Counted from the first letter of the stretch, positions 10,190-18,451 are shown. The stretch: DNA of 34,647 bases from Azospirillum isscasi (GCF_030849505.1 NZ_JAUJFI010000050.1:1-34647); one strand, 5' to 3'. A program made the numbers and translations. The notes: generated from the letters alone by a model not told the origin.

Positions 10190-11176
10190 GTGAACGTCTT
10201 GTCCAAGACCCGCCGTCTGGCCTTCGCCGCCGTCGCGGGTGCGGTCGCCATCGGCGCCACCATCGCCGTGGCGCAGACCCCCGCCTTCTTCCGCATCGGC
10301 ACGGGCGGCACCGCCGGCACCTACTATCCGGTCGGCGGGCTGATCGCCAACGTCATCTCCGGCACCAACGGCGGCGTGCCCGGTCTGGTTGCGACCGCCG
10401 TGGCCTCCAACGGCTCCGTCGCCAACATCAACGCGATCAACAGCGGCTCGTCCGAGTCGGGCTTCTCGCAGTCGGACGTGGCCTATTGGGCCCACACCGG
10501 CACCGGCCTGTTCGAGGGCAAGGGCAAGGTCGAGGATCTGCGGGTCATTGCCACGCTCTATCCGGAGACCATCCATCTGGTCGCCCGCAAGGACGCCAAC
10601 ATCAAGTCGGTCGCCGACCTGAAGGGCAAGAGGGTGTCGCTGGACGAGCCGGGGTCGGGCACGCTGGTCGATTCGCGCATCGTTCTGGGCGCCTTCGGCC
10701 TGACCGAGAAGGACGTGAAGGCGGAGTATCTGAAGCCGGGTCCGGCGGGCGACCGCCTGCGCGACGGCGCTCTCGACGCCTACTTCTTCGTCGGCGGCTA
10801 TCCGACCGGCGCCATTTCGGAGCTGGCGACCTCTTCGGGCATTTCGCTGGTCCCGATCACCGGGCCGGAAATCGACAAGATGCTGGCCCAGTACCAGTTC
10901 TTCGCCAAGGACAAGGTTCCGGCCAACACCTACAAGGACGTGCCCGAGACGGCGACGATCTCGGTCAACGCCCAGTGGCTGACCAGCGCCAAGCAGCCGG
11001 ACGACCTCGTCTACAACATCGTCAAGACGCTCTACAACGAGAAGAGCCGCGCCGCGCTCGACGCCGGCCACGCCAAGGGCAAGCTCGTCACGCTGCAGAC
11101 GGCGACCAACGGCCTGGGCATCCCGCTGCATCCGGGGGCGGAGAAGTTCTACAAGGAGCAGGGCGTCCTGAAGTAG
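10190..11176 (+). CDS. TAXI-family TRAP transporter solute-binding protein
   Basis: A 328-residue periplasmic binding protein. Residues 1-28 form a signal peptide (VLSKTRR, then a hydrophobic core ending near VAQ). The mature start FRIGTGGTAGTYYPVGGLIAN is the TAXI (TRAP-associated extracellular immunogenic) hallmark; SGSSESGFSQSDVAYWA and SLDEPGSGTLVDSR follow the family. The start is GTG at 10190 with GGGAGG 5 nt upstream. It precedes its membrane partner by 92 bp, with a hairpin in between. Among characterised TAXI proteins at least one binds glutamate/glutamine, which suits the DgcN-like gene two places downstream, but the ligand here is inferred. Confidence 0.93.
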   Translation: MNVLSKTRRLAFAAVAGAVAIGATIAVAQTPAFFRIGTGGTAGTYYPVGGLIANVISGTNGGVPGLVATAVASNGSVANINAINSGSSESGFSQSDVAYWAHTGTGLFEGKGKVEDLRVIATLYPETIHLVARKDANIKSVADLKGKRVSLDEPGSGTLVDSRIVLGAFGLTEKDVKAEYLKPGPAGDRLRDGALDAYFFVGGYPTGAISELATSSGISLVPITGPEIDKMLAQYQFFAKDKVPANTYKDVPETATISVNAQWLTSAKQPDDLVYNIVKTLYNEKSRAALDAGHAKGKLVTLQTATNGLGIPLHPGAEKFYKEQGVLK

Positions 11177-11201
11177 GGCGCGGTCCGGCTATCACAATCA
11201 A

Positions 11202-11223
11202 CCCTCTCCCTCCGGGGAGAGGG
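11202..11223. terminator. Stem-loop between TAXI binding-protein and TRAP permease genes
   Basis: A perfect 9-bp stem CCCTCTCCC / GGGAGAGGG with a TCCG tetraloop, followed by only a short ACTTTG. It is not a full intrinsic terminator. It may stabilise or partly terminate the upstream mRNA, which would give more binding protein than permease. Very similar CCCTCTCC-type palindromes are scattered through many proteobacterial genomes as repeat elements, so it may also be a REP-like copy. Confidence 0.45.
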
Positions 11224-11268
11224 GACTTTGAACACGCCCGGACCCGCCCGTAATCATCTGGAGCATCC

Positions 11269-13344
11269 ATGACGGATACCCATCGCGACCCGCCGCCCGA
11301 TCTCCGGCTGGAGCCCGCGTCCATGGAACTCGACGAGGCCAAGGCACGGGAGCTTGAGGAGAAGTTCGACTCCGAAATCCGCTTCCGGCCCCTGTCGCCG
11401 CTGGCCGGAACGCTGGTCGGCGGGCTGCTGATCGTGCTGTCGCTGTTCCACTATTACACCGCGGGTTTCGGCCTTCTGCCGGAAATGGAGCACCGCGGCA
11501 TCCACCTGTCCTTCGTGCTGGGCCTCGTCTTCCTGGTCTTCCCCTTCACCAGGCGCGGCTATGGCGAGCCGGTGATGGGCACCCTGCTGCGCCCGCTGGG
11601 CATCGGCTTGCAGGACTGGGCGCTGGCCATCGGAGCGGTGGCGGCGGTGATGCATGTCCCGCTGATCCCGCTGGACGATCTGGCCTTCCGCGTCGGCAAC
11701 CCGACCGCCACCGACGTGATCCTCGGCTCCATCCTGATCGTCGTGCTTCTGGAGGCGACGCGCCGGTCGGTCGGCTGGCCGCTGCCGATCATCGCCACGA
11801 TCTTCATGGGCTACGCGATCTGGGGGCCGCAGATGCCGGGGCTGCTGAAGCATCCCGGCGCCACGGTGTCGCAGCTCGTCGATCACCTGTACCTGACGAC
11901 GCAGGGCGTCTACGGCATCGCGCTGGGCGTGGTGGCGACCTACGTCTTCCATTTCGTTCTGTTCGGCGTCTTCGCCACGCGCATCGGTCTGGGGCAGCTC
12001 TTCCTCGACTGCGCGGCCTGGGTGGCCGGACGATACGCGGGCGGCCCCGCCAAGGTCGCCATCTTCGGGTCGGCGCTGTTCGGCATGATCTCCGGCTCCT
12101 CGGTCGCCAACACGGTGACGGTGGGCTCGCTGACCATCCCGGCCATGAAGCGGCTGGGCTACAAGCCGCATTTCGCCGCCGCGGTGGAATCCACGGCCTC
12201 CACGGGCGGGCAGATCACCCCGCCGATCATGGGCGCCGCCGCCTTCCTGATGATCGAATTCCTGGGCCTGCCCTACACGACCATCATCCTGGCGGCCATC
12301 GTCCCGGCCTTCATGCATTTCTTCGGCGTGCTGGTGCAGGTGCATTTCGAGGCCAAGCGCAACGGCCTGCGCGGTCTGCGCCCCGACGAGATGCCGGACC
12401 TGAGGGCGGCCTTCCGCCGCGACTGGCCGACGGTCATCCCGCTGGTGGTGCTGATCGGCGTCCTGATCGCCGGCTATACGCCCTATATGGCGGCCTTCTG
12501 GGGCATCACCCTGTGCATTGCGGTCGGCCTGCTGAATCCGCGCAAGCGCATGACCATCCGCGAGGTGCTGGAGGGCTTGCGCGACGGCGCCAAATACGCG
12601 CTGGCGGTCGGTGCCGCCGCCGCCACGGTGGGCATCATCGTGGGCGTGGTCACGCTGACCGGCGTGGGCTTCAAGATCTCCTACATCGTCACCTCCACCG
12701 CGGGTGAGATGGCGGTCTGGGCGGGAGCCTTCCTGCCGGGCTGGCTGGCCGACGCCAAGGGCCTGACCCTGCTGTTCACGCTGGTCATGACCGGCGTGGT
12801 CTGCATCCTGATGGGCTGCGGCATCCCGACGACCGCCAACTACATCATCATGGCGACCATCGCCGCCCCGGCGCTGGGGCTGCTGGGCGTGGCGCCGATC
12901 GTCGCGCATTTCTTCGTCTTCTATTACGGCGTGCTGGCCGACATCACCCCGCCGGTGGCGCTGGCCGCCTACGCCGCGGCGGGCATGGCCGGGGCGGACC
13001 CCTTCAAGACCGGCAACACGGCCTTCCGGCTGGGTCTGGCGAAGGCGCTGGTGCCCTTCGTCTTCGTCTTCTCGCCGTCGCTGCTGCTGGTGGCGCCGGG
13101 CTTCAACTGGCCGGATTTCTTCATCGCCTTCATCGGCTGCATCGTCGGCATCGTCTGCCTGGGCGCCACGCTGACCGGCTGGCTGCTGACCACCATGCGG
13201 ACGTGGGAGCGGGTGATGCTGGGTCTGGCCGCCATACTTCTGGTGACGCCGGAACTGTACTCGTCGCTTCTTGGGCTGGCGCTGATCGTGCCCGTCCTGC
13301 TCCGCCAGATGTCCGCCCGCCGCCTGATGTCCGAGCCCGCTTGA
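11269..13344 (+). CDS. TRAP transporter permease, fused small and large membrane subunits (TAXI type)
   Basis: A 691-residue integral membrane protein. An N-terminal region (to about residue 160) with roughly four helices corresponds to the small DctQ-like part, and the remaining 12 or so helices correspond to the DctM-like large subunit. Conserved DctM-type stretches include GSALFGMISGSSVANTVTVG, TASTGGQITPPIMGAAAF and GCGIPTTANYIIM. Such 4TM-12TM fusions are the usual partner of TAXI binding proteins and drive Na+- or H+-coupled uptake. ATG 11269 has CTGGAG 6 nt upstream. It is followed 34 bp later by the dgcN-like gene, so all three probably share one transcript. Confidence 0.94.
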   Translation: MTDTHRDPPPDLRLEPASMELDEAKARELEEKFDSEIRFRPLSPLAGTLVGGLLIVLSLFHYYTAGFGLLPEMEHRGIHLSFVLGLVFLVFPFTRRGYGEPVMGTLLRPLGIGLQDWALAIGAVAAVMHVPLIPLDDLAFRVGNPTATDVILGSILIVVLLEATRRSVGWPLPIIATIFMGYAIWGPQMPGLLKHPGATVSQLVDHLYLTTQGVYGIALGVVATYVFHFVLFGVFATRIGLGQLFLDCAAWVAGRYAGGPAKVAIFGSALFGMISGSSVANTVTVGSLTIPAMKRLGYKPHFAAAVESTASTGGQITPPIMGAAAFLMIEFLGLPYTTIILAAIVPAFMHFFGVLVQVHFEAKRNGLRGLRPDEMPDLRAAFRRDWPTVIPLVVLIGVLIAGYTPYMAAFWGITLCIAVGLLNPRKRMTIREVLEGLRDGAKYALAVGAAAATVGIIVGVVTLTGVGFKISYIVTSTAGEMAVWAGAFLPGWLADAKGLTLLFTLVMTGVVCILMGCGIPTTANYIIMATIAAPALGLLGVAPIVAHFFVFYYGVLADITPPVALAAYAAAGMAGADPFKTGNTAFRLGLAKALVPFVFVFSPSLLLVAPGFNWPDFFIAFIGCIVGIVCLGATLTGWLLTTMRTWERVMLGLAAILLVTPELYSSLLGLALIVPVLLRQMSARRLMSEPA

Positions 13345-13378
13345 CGCCACCATCCGGTCTTTTCGAGAGAACCCGACC

Positions 13379-14392
13379 ATGAACATTCCCCACCCCTACC
13401 TGATGTTCCTCGGCGACGTGCAGGACCAGCTCGGCGCCAAGACGGCTCAGGGCATCGTGGACTGGCGGCCCGACTGGTGCCTGGGCCAGATCCGGCTGGA
13501 GGGCTGCAAGGCCGACCTCGGCATTCCCGACATAACCATCGCGGAGGCGGCGGGGCAGGGCGCCCGGACGCTGGTGGTCGGCGTGGTGAACGCGGGCGGC
13601 GTCCTGCCGGAGCATTGGACCAGCGCCATCGTCCAGGCCATCGAGGCCGGCATGGACGTGGCCAGCGGCCTGCACACCCGGCTGGAGAGCGTCCCGGCCA
13701 TCGCCGAGGCCGCCGCCCGCCTTGGCCGCCAGCTTTTCAACGTCCGCCATTCCGACCAGCGTTTCGCCACCGGCAAGGGGACCAAGCGCCCGGGCCTGCG
13801 GCTGCTGACCGTCGGCACCGACTGCTCCGTGGGCAAGAAGTACACCGCGCTGGCTCTGGAGAAGGAAATGCGCGCCCGCGGCCTGGACGCGGATTTCCGC
13901 GCCACCGGCCAGACCGGCGTGTTCATCTCCGGACGCGGGGTGGCCATCGACGCGGTGGTGGCGGACTTCATCTCCGGCGCGGTGGAGTGGATCGCTCCGG
14001 CGGCGGACCCGGCCCACTGGGACCTGATCGAAGGGCAGGGCTCGCTCTACCACCCCTCCTTCGCGGGGGTGTCGCTGGGCTTGCTGCACGGCGCGCAGCC
14101 GGACGCCTTCGTCGTCTGCCACGAGCCGACGCGGACCACCATGCGCGGCGTCCAGCACCCGCTGCCGTCGATCCAGGAGGTGATCGACCTGACGGTCCGC
14201 TGCGGCCGGCTGACCAACCCCGCCATCCGTCCGGTCGGCATCGCCATCAACACCAAGGCCTATGGCGAGGACGAGGCCCGCGCCTGTCTGGAGGCGGCGG
14301 CCAGGGCCCACGGCCTGCCGGCCACCGACCCTATCCGTTTCGGCGTAGCCGAAATTATTGATCGTCTGTCGGAAGAATTTCCCACGACGTAA
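13379..14392 (+). CDS. dgcN: DUF1611 family protein, DgcN-like D-glutamate N-acetyltransferase
   Basis: A 337-residue protein of the DUF1611 family: an N-terminal Rossmann-like half (LMFLGDVQDQLGAKTAQG) and a C-terminal P-loop domain with GTDCSVGKKYT at residues 146-156. Members named DgcN were reported to N-acetylate D-glutamate in a D-Glu catabolic route together with DgcA, an enolase-superfamily racemase. No dgcA-like gene lies in this window. The position directly after a TAXI-TRAP transporter suggests it handles the imported substrate. I assign the family with confidence and the D-Glu activity only tentatively. The RBS is GAGAGAA before ATG. Confidence 0.8.
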   Translation: MNIPHPYLMFLGDVQDQLGAKTAQGIVDWRPDWCLGQIRLEGCKADLGIPDITIAEAAGQGARTLVVGVVNAGGVLPEHWTSAIVQAIEAGMDVASGLHTRLESVPAIAEAAARLGRQLFNVRHSDQRFATGKGTKRPGLRLLTVGTDCSVGKKYTALALEKEMRARGLDADFRATGQTGVFISGRGVAIDAVVADFISGAVEWIAPAADPAHWDLIEGQGSLYHPSFAGVSLGLLHGAQPDAFVVCHEPTRTTMRGVQHPLPSIQEVIDLTVRCGRLTNPAIRPVGIAINTKAYGEDEARACLEAAARAHGLPATDPIRFGVAEIIDRLSEEFPTT

Positions 14393-14420
14393 CGTTATTA
14401 GGAGATGATCATTGTAACGA

Positions 14421-14446
14421 TGGGCGGCACGGATCGCAGCCGCCCA
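14421..14446. terminator. GC-rich stem-loop after dgcN
   Basis: An 8-bp perfect stem TGGGCGGC / GCCGCCCA with a 10-nt loop lies 29 bp after the dgcN stop. No T-run follows, so it would be a Rho-assisted or 3'-end-stabilising hairpin rather than a classic intrinsic terminator. It plausibly closes the TAXI-TRAP-dgcN unit before the Nudix gene. Confidence 0.4.
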
Positions 14447-14519
14447 CCGTCATATTGAGACATCGCCCGCCATCCCGTTCAGCCGAATTGGATCGCGGGT
14501 CCGGCCTCCCCACTTGGAC

Positions 14520-14948
14520 ATGATGAGCAACCGTACCCCCGCCACCCAATACGCCGCCCTTCCTTTCCGCCTTCGCAACGGCCGGCCGGAAATCCTGCTG
14601 GTCACGTCGCGGGAAACCCGGCGGTGGATCATTCCGAAGGGGTGGGCGGAGGAGGGCGTCAAGCCCGCCGCCATGGCGGCGCGGGAAGCCTATGAGGAAG
14701 CCGGCGTCCGGGGCAGCGTCGATCACCGTCCCTTCGGCAATTACCGCTACATGAAGCGGTTGAGCGCGAACAAATCGGTCCTGTGCGCCGTCACCGTCTT
14801 CCTGCTGGAAGTCGATGAAGTGCTCGACGACTGGCCCGAGAAGGACGAGCGCGAGCGCCGCTGGCTGACTCCGGCCCAGGCCGCCATGGCCGTGGGGGAA
14901 AGCGCCCTTGTGGAAATGCTGCTGCGGCTGGGCATTCCTACGGACTGA
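14520..14948 (+). CDS. Nudix hydrolase (DIPP/diadenosine polyphosphate-like)
   Basis: A 142-residue Nudix-fold protein. The Nudix box runs as G-W-A-E-E-G-V then AAREAYEEAGV, so the REUXEEXGU part with its metal-binding glutamates is intact while the first conserved Glu (position 7 of the box) is Val. This variant, preceded by WIIPKGW, is what I recall of many alphaproteobacterial small Nudix proteins that resemble diphosphoinositol-polyphosphate or ApnA hydrolases. The substrate is unknown. The start is ATG 14520 or ATG 14523 (adjacent codons); a TTG at 14514 is less likely. The RBS is weak. It is convergent with the histidine kinase gene, 15 bp apart. Confidence 0.82.
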   Translation: MMSNRTPATQYAALPFRLRNGRPEILLVTSRETRRWIIPKGWAEEGVKPAAMAAREAYEEAGVRGSVDHRPFGNYRYMKRLSANKSVLCAVTVFLLEVDEVLDDWPEKDERERRWLTPAQAAMAVGESALVEMLLRLGIPTD

Positions 14949-14963
14949 GCCGGCTCCGTCCCC

Positions 14964-16211
14964 TTACAGCGCCCGTGATTCCTTGACGCCCGCAATGGGC
15001 GGGGCGGTCAGGCGGGCGGCGGGCAGGAGGATGGTCACGGTCGTGCCGCGCCCCGGCGCGCTGTCCAACTCCACGCTGCCGCCGTGCAGTTCGGCGAAGC
15101 GGCGGACGATGGGCAGGCCCAGCCCGATCCCCTCATGCTGACGCACCAGCGAGCGTTCGGCCTGTATGAAGGGGCTGAAGACGTGATCGACGATGTCCGG
15201 CGGGATGCCCGGGCCGTCGTCGGTCACGGAAATGGCGACCATCCCGGCCTGGAGCGCGATGCGGGCCGTGACGTGGCCGCCCCGGTGACCGAACTTCACC
15301 GCGTTGTCCAGCAGATGGACCACCATCTCCCCCAGGCGGCGCTGGTCGGCCCGCAGGGTGACGGGCGGACCGGGCTGGAGCGTGATCGTCTGCGCCTTGG
15401 CCTGCGCCTTGGGGCCGAGAAGGGCGATGCAGCCGGTCAGCAGGCCGGGCAGGTCGATGGCCGACTCGGCAAGGTCGATGCCGCCGGAGCCGCGCGTGAA
15501 ATCCAGGATGTTGTTGACCATGCCGAGCAGCGCCTTGCCGCTCTCCTCGATCAGCCGGACATAGTCCATGTAATCGCGGTGGCCGAGCGGTCCGTGCGCT
15601 TCGCTGGACAGCACCTCGGCAAAGCCGATGATGGCGTTCAGCGGCGTGCGCAACTCGTGGCTGGTCACCGACAGGAAGTCCAGCTTGGCCCGGTCGGCCT
15701 GCCGCGCGGCGTCGAGGGCGGCGCTCAGTTCCGCCGTGCGCTCCGACACGCGGCGCTCCAGCCCGCGGTTCTGCTCCGCCGCGCGCTGGTAGAGCTTGCG
15801 GATCTCCAGCATGTTGCGCACGCGGTGCAGCAGTTCCCAGGAAATGAAGGGCTTCGTGAGAAAGTCGTTGGCGCCCAGTTCCAGCGAACGCCGCCGCGTT
15901 TCCTGGTCGGTGTGGGCGGTCAGCACCAGGACGGGCACGTAATCGTCGCCGTGGATGGCGTTGATCCGCTCCATCAGGTCGAAGCCGCTCATGTACGGCA
16001 TGCGGATGTCGATCAACAGCAGGTCGAACCGCTGCGCCTCGCACAGGGCCGGAACCCGGCGGGGGTCGGTTTCCCCCCGGACCGCGGTGTAGCCGTCGTG
16101 GACCAGGATTTCGCGCAGCAGATCGACGTTCGACTGGTTGTCGTCGACGATCAGGACGGCGGCCTCCTTCACGTCCCGCGCAAGGGTCGGATCAAGGGTG
16201 CTGCGTGTCAT
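14964..16211 (-). CDS. Response regulator-histidine kinase hybrid (REC-HisKA-HATPase)
   Basis: A 415-residue soluble two-component protein. The N-terminal receiver has acidic VDD, phospho-acceptor D68 (LLLIDIRMP) and K120 (LTKPF). A coiled coil (residues 138-172) links it to a HisKA domain with H185 (SVTSHELRTPLNAIIGF) and a HATPase domain with N-box HLLDNAVKF, G1 DDGPGIPP and G2 GIGLGLPI. There is no membrane segment, so it senses an internal signal or receives phosphate from a partner. The ATG at 16209-16211 begins MTRSTLDP; a GTG at 16277 would add 22 residues of low quality. It is an orphan with no neighbouring regulator gene, and its target is unknown. Confidence 0.9.
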   Translation of the reverse strand: MTRSTLDPTLARDVKEAAVLIVDDNQSNVDLLREILVHDGYTAVRGETDPRRVPALCEAQRFDLLLIDIRMPYMSGFDLMERINAIHGDDYVPVLVLTAHTDQETRRRSLELGANDFLTKPFISWELLHRVRNMLEIRKLYQRAAEQNRGLERRVSERTAELSAALDAARQADRAKLDFLSVTSHELRTPLNAIIGFAEVLSSEAHGPLGHRDYMDYVRLIEESGKALLGMVNNILDFTRGSGGIDLAESAIDLPGLLTGCIALLGPKAQAKAQTITLQPGPPVTLRADQRRLGEMVVHLLDNAVKFGHRGGHVTARIALQAGMVAISVTDDGPGIPPDIVDHVFSPFIQAERSLVRQHEGIGLGLPIVRRFAELHGGSVELDSAPGRGTTVTILLPAARLTAPPIAGVKESRAL

Positions 16212-16356
16212 GGACGCGCCGTCTTTGCCCTTCGAACGCGCCGTGCCATGTCGCCCTCCACCCAAACGCTGCACCACCGGATTTTACGCGTATTAGATTA
16301 ACCTTGCGTGCGGGAGGGCCGTCAAGGTCGGTGGTGACGAATGAATGCACAATTCA

Positions 16357-16403
16357 GGCAGGTTAGCGGTATCATTTGAAGATCCCTGCCAAAGCCTACC
16401 GCT
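16357..16403. other. Interleaved inverted repeats (possible pseudoknot) between holC and the histidine kinase gene
   Basis: GGCAGG (16357-16362) pairs with CCTGCC (16385-16390), and AGCGGTA (16365-16371) pairs with TACCGCT (16397-16403). The two perfect stems interlock, the order needed for an H-type pseudoknot, or they offer two mutually exclusive hairpins. They lie just after the holC stop on its transcript, within a 202-bp gap that otherwise holds the AT-richer putative promoter of the kinase gene. Confidence 0.35.
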
Positions 16404-16413
16404 GTTCTTGGAA

Positions 16414-16863
16414 TTACGCGCGTTTTTCCCAGCCGCCGCGGTCGTTCTGCTGCCAGTAGGTGAGGGCGTGGCCGGCGGCCTTGCAGGTCTTCCAGCGGTC
16501 CCGCGCGGCCAGCACCGCCTCGCCGTCGTTGCCGTCGAACAGGTCGCAGACGAGGTCGAAGGACCCCATCGCCGCGCTGGTCACCCCGTCCACCAGGACC
16601 AGGACGGTGGCCCCGTTGGGGTTCTCCTCCTCGGCGGTCAGCCAGACCGGCTGGTCGGCGGCGAAGCCGTCGCGTGCGGCGCCGTGGGGCAGGAAGGACG
16701 AGGGGTCGTAGGTCCACAAATGTTGATTGAGCGCGTCCACCCGCTCCGGCGAGCCGGCCAGGACGACGGCGCGCCAATTGCGCTCCAGGACCTTCTCCAG
16801 GATCTTCGGCAACGCCTGTTCGAGCGTGCGCCGCTGGAGGTGATAGAAACGGACCTCGGTCAT
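16414..16863 (-). CDS. holC: DNA polymerase III subunit chi
   Basis: A 149-residue protein that recognisably matches HolC: TEVRFYHL at the start, ILEKVLERNWRAVVLAGSPERVDALNQHLWTY, FLPHG, QPVWLT, DLFDG and a Lys-containing C-terminal helix (RWKTCKAAGHALTYWQQ). Chi links the clamp loader to single-stranded-DNA-binding protein. It follows pepA on the same strand, the common pepA-holC order in proteobacteria. The start ATG overlaps the stop of a five-codon mini-ORF that has its own AGGAG (see the separate entry). No closer RBS is seen for the holC start itself. Confidence 0.92.
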   Translation of the reverse strand: MTEVRFYHLQRRTLEQALPKILEKVLERNWRAVVLAGSPERVDALNQHLWTYDPSSFLPHGAARDGFAADQPVWLTAEEENPNGATVLVLVDGVTSAAMGSFDLVCDLFDGNDGEAVLAARDRWKTCKAAGHALTYWQQNDRGGWEKRA

Positions 16864-16877
16864 GGCATCGCCGTCAT
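16860..16877 (-). other. Possible five-codon leader ORF coupled to holC
   Basis: On the minus strand an AGGAG (16881-16885) is followed 3 nt later by ATG ACG GCG ATG CCA TGA. Its TGA overlaps the holC ATG in the ATGA arrangement. The AGGAG is 17 nt from the holC start, too far for direct use, so ribosomes could load on the mini-ORF and restart on holC. This is a sequence pattern only; chance is possible. Confidence 0.3.
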
Positions 16878-16901
16878 GGACTCCTGCGGCCCGTAAGTCC
16901 T

Positions 16902-16938
16902 TCCGGCGGGCGCCGCCCTCTGAGCGGCGCCCGCCGGA
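16902..16938. terminator. Perfect 15-bp hairpin between pepA and holC
   Basis: TCCGGCGGGCGCCGC (16902-16916) is exactly complementary to 16924-16938, with a 7-nt loop. It begins 8 bp after the pepA stop on the minus strand. No T-run follows, so it is likely a 3' stabiliser or partial (Rho-assisted) terminator that separates pepA from holC levels. Confidence 0.6.
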
Positions 16939-16946
16939 CGGGGACC

Positions 16947-18449
16947 TCACTTGCCTTCGTGATAGCTCGCCACGAAGCGGTCGAGCAGGCGGACGCCGAA
17001 GGCGGTGCCGCCCTTCGGCACGGTGGCGGTGTCCTTCTTGGACCAGGCGACGCCCGCGATGTCGATGTGCGCCCAGGGCAGGTCGTTGACGAAGCGCTTC
17101 AGGAACTGCGCCCCGACGATGCTGCCGGCCCCGCGGCCCGACCCGACGTTCTTCATGTCGGCGATGTCGGAGTTGATGTCCTTGTCGTAGGCGTCGCCCA
17201 TCGGCAGGCGCCACAGCGGCTCGCCCACCGACTTGCCGGCGGCCAGCAGGTTTTCGGCCAGCCAGTCGTCGTTGGCGAACAGACCCGCATGCTCATGGCC
17301 CAGCGCGATGATGACCGCGCCGGTCAGGGTGGCGAGGTCCACCAGCAGGCGCGGCTTGAAGGTCTCCTGCGCGTAGGTCAGGCAGTCGGCCAGGACGAGG
17401 CGGCCTTCGGCGTCGGTGTTGATGACCTCGATGGTCTGGCCGGACAGGGAGGTCACCACGTCGCCGGGGCGCTGCGCGGTGCCGGACGGCATGTTCTCCA
17501 CCAGACCGACGATGCCGACGGCGTTGACCTTCGCCTTGCGGGCGGCCAGCGCGCGCATGGTGCCGATGACCACCGCGGCGCCGCCCATGTCCCACTTCAT
17601 GTCCTCCATCCCGGCGGCGGGCTTGATGGAGATGCCGCCGGTGTCGAAGGTCACGCCCTTGCCGATGAAGGCCAGCGGGCGGCGGCCCTCGGCGTCCGGG
17701 GCGCCGTCCCAGCGCAGCACGACCACGCGCGGCTCGAAGGCGCTGCCCTGGGCGACGCCGATCAGGGCGCCCATGCCCAGCTTCCTCAGCTTCTTGAGGT
17801 CCAGCACCTCGACCTGCAGGCCGACGTCGGTCAGGTCCTTGCAGCGGTCGGCGAGGCTTTCCGGATTCAGGACGTTGGCCGGCTCCGACACCAGATCGCG
17901 GGTGTAGGCGACGGACTCGGCCAGCGGCTCCAGCCGGACGTGGGCGCGCTTGGCGGCGTCCGGCTCCGCGGTCAGGATGGTGATCTTCCGCAGGGAGGGC
18001 TTGGCCTCCTTCTTCTCGGTCGTCCGGTACTTGTCGAACCGGTAGGAGCGGAGCTGCGCGCCGAAGGCCAGTTCCGCCGCCGCCGCGTCGGGGGCCACGG
18101 TGCCGCCGTCCGGCAGGTCGAGCAGAATGGAAACCTCCGTCTCGCCGGACTTGTCCAGCGCCGCGACGATGGCGCCGCCGGTGGCCTGGAGGGTGGCGTC
18201 GGACAGATCCTCGCCCTTGCCGATGCCGACCAGAAGGACGCGGTCGAACTCGACCCCCGCGGGGGCGAGGATGGTCAGCGTCTCCTCCTTCTTGCCGGTG
18301 AAGCGGCTGGCCTTCATGGCGCGGGACAGCGTGCCGCCCGTCTTCTGGTCGAGATCCTGCCCCGCGGCGCCGAGCGCGCGTTCGGTGGCGACGGTGACGG
18401 CGACGGTGCCGGACTTGGGCAGCGCGGGCTTCGCAAAGGCGAACTTCAT
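16947..18449 (-). CDS. pepA: Leucyl aminopeptidase (M17)
   Basis: A 500-residue cytosolic aminopeptidase. The signature NTDAEGRLVLAD and the two-metal site segments GKGVTFDTGGISIKP and MKWDMGGAA are intact, so the dinuclear active site looks complete. The N-terminal 160 residues form the variable macro-like domain. The start at 18447-18449 (MKFAFAKP) is fixed by an adjacent duplicated AGGAG-bearing repeat. In enterobacteria PepA also binds DNA, which cannot be judged here. It is divergent from lptG, the usual arrangement pepA-lptF-lptG in proteobacteria, and precedes holC. Confidence 0.97.
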   Translation of the reverse strand: MKFAFAKPALPKSGTVAVTVATERALGAAGQDLDQKTGGTLSRAMKASRFTGKKEETLTILAPAGVEFDRVLLVGIGKGEDLSDATLQATGGAIVAALDKSGETEVSILLDLPDGGTVAPDAAAAELAFGAQLRSYRFDKYRTTEKKEAKPSLRKITILTAEPDAAKRAHVRLEPLAESVAYTRDLVSEPANVLNPESLADRCKDLTDVGLQVEVLDLKKLRKLGMGALIGVAQGSAFEPRVVVLRWDGAPDAEGRRPLAFIGKGVTFDTGGISIKPAAGMEDMKWDMGGAAVVIGTMRALAARKAKVNAVGIVGLVENMPSGTAQRPGDVVTSLSGQTIEVINTDAEGRLVLADCLTYAQETFKPRLLVDLATLTGAVIIALGHEHAGLFANDDWLAENLLAAGKSVGEPLWRLPMGDAYDKDINSDIADMKNVGSGRGAGSIVGAQFLKRFVNDLPWAHIDIAGVAWSKKDTATVPKGGTAFGVRLLDRFVASYHEGK

Positions 18450-18451
18450 CG

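Noticed and set aside
11254..13386. A 710-residue minus-strand open frame opposite the TRAP permease
   Set aside because: Same low-complexity shadow pattern; the plus-strand membrane protein is unmistakable.
16290..16310. CtrA box upstream of the REC-histidine kinase gene (TTAACC)
   Set aside because: Only one half-site; neither side has a partner at N7.
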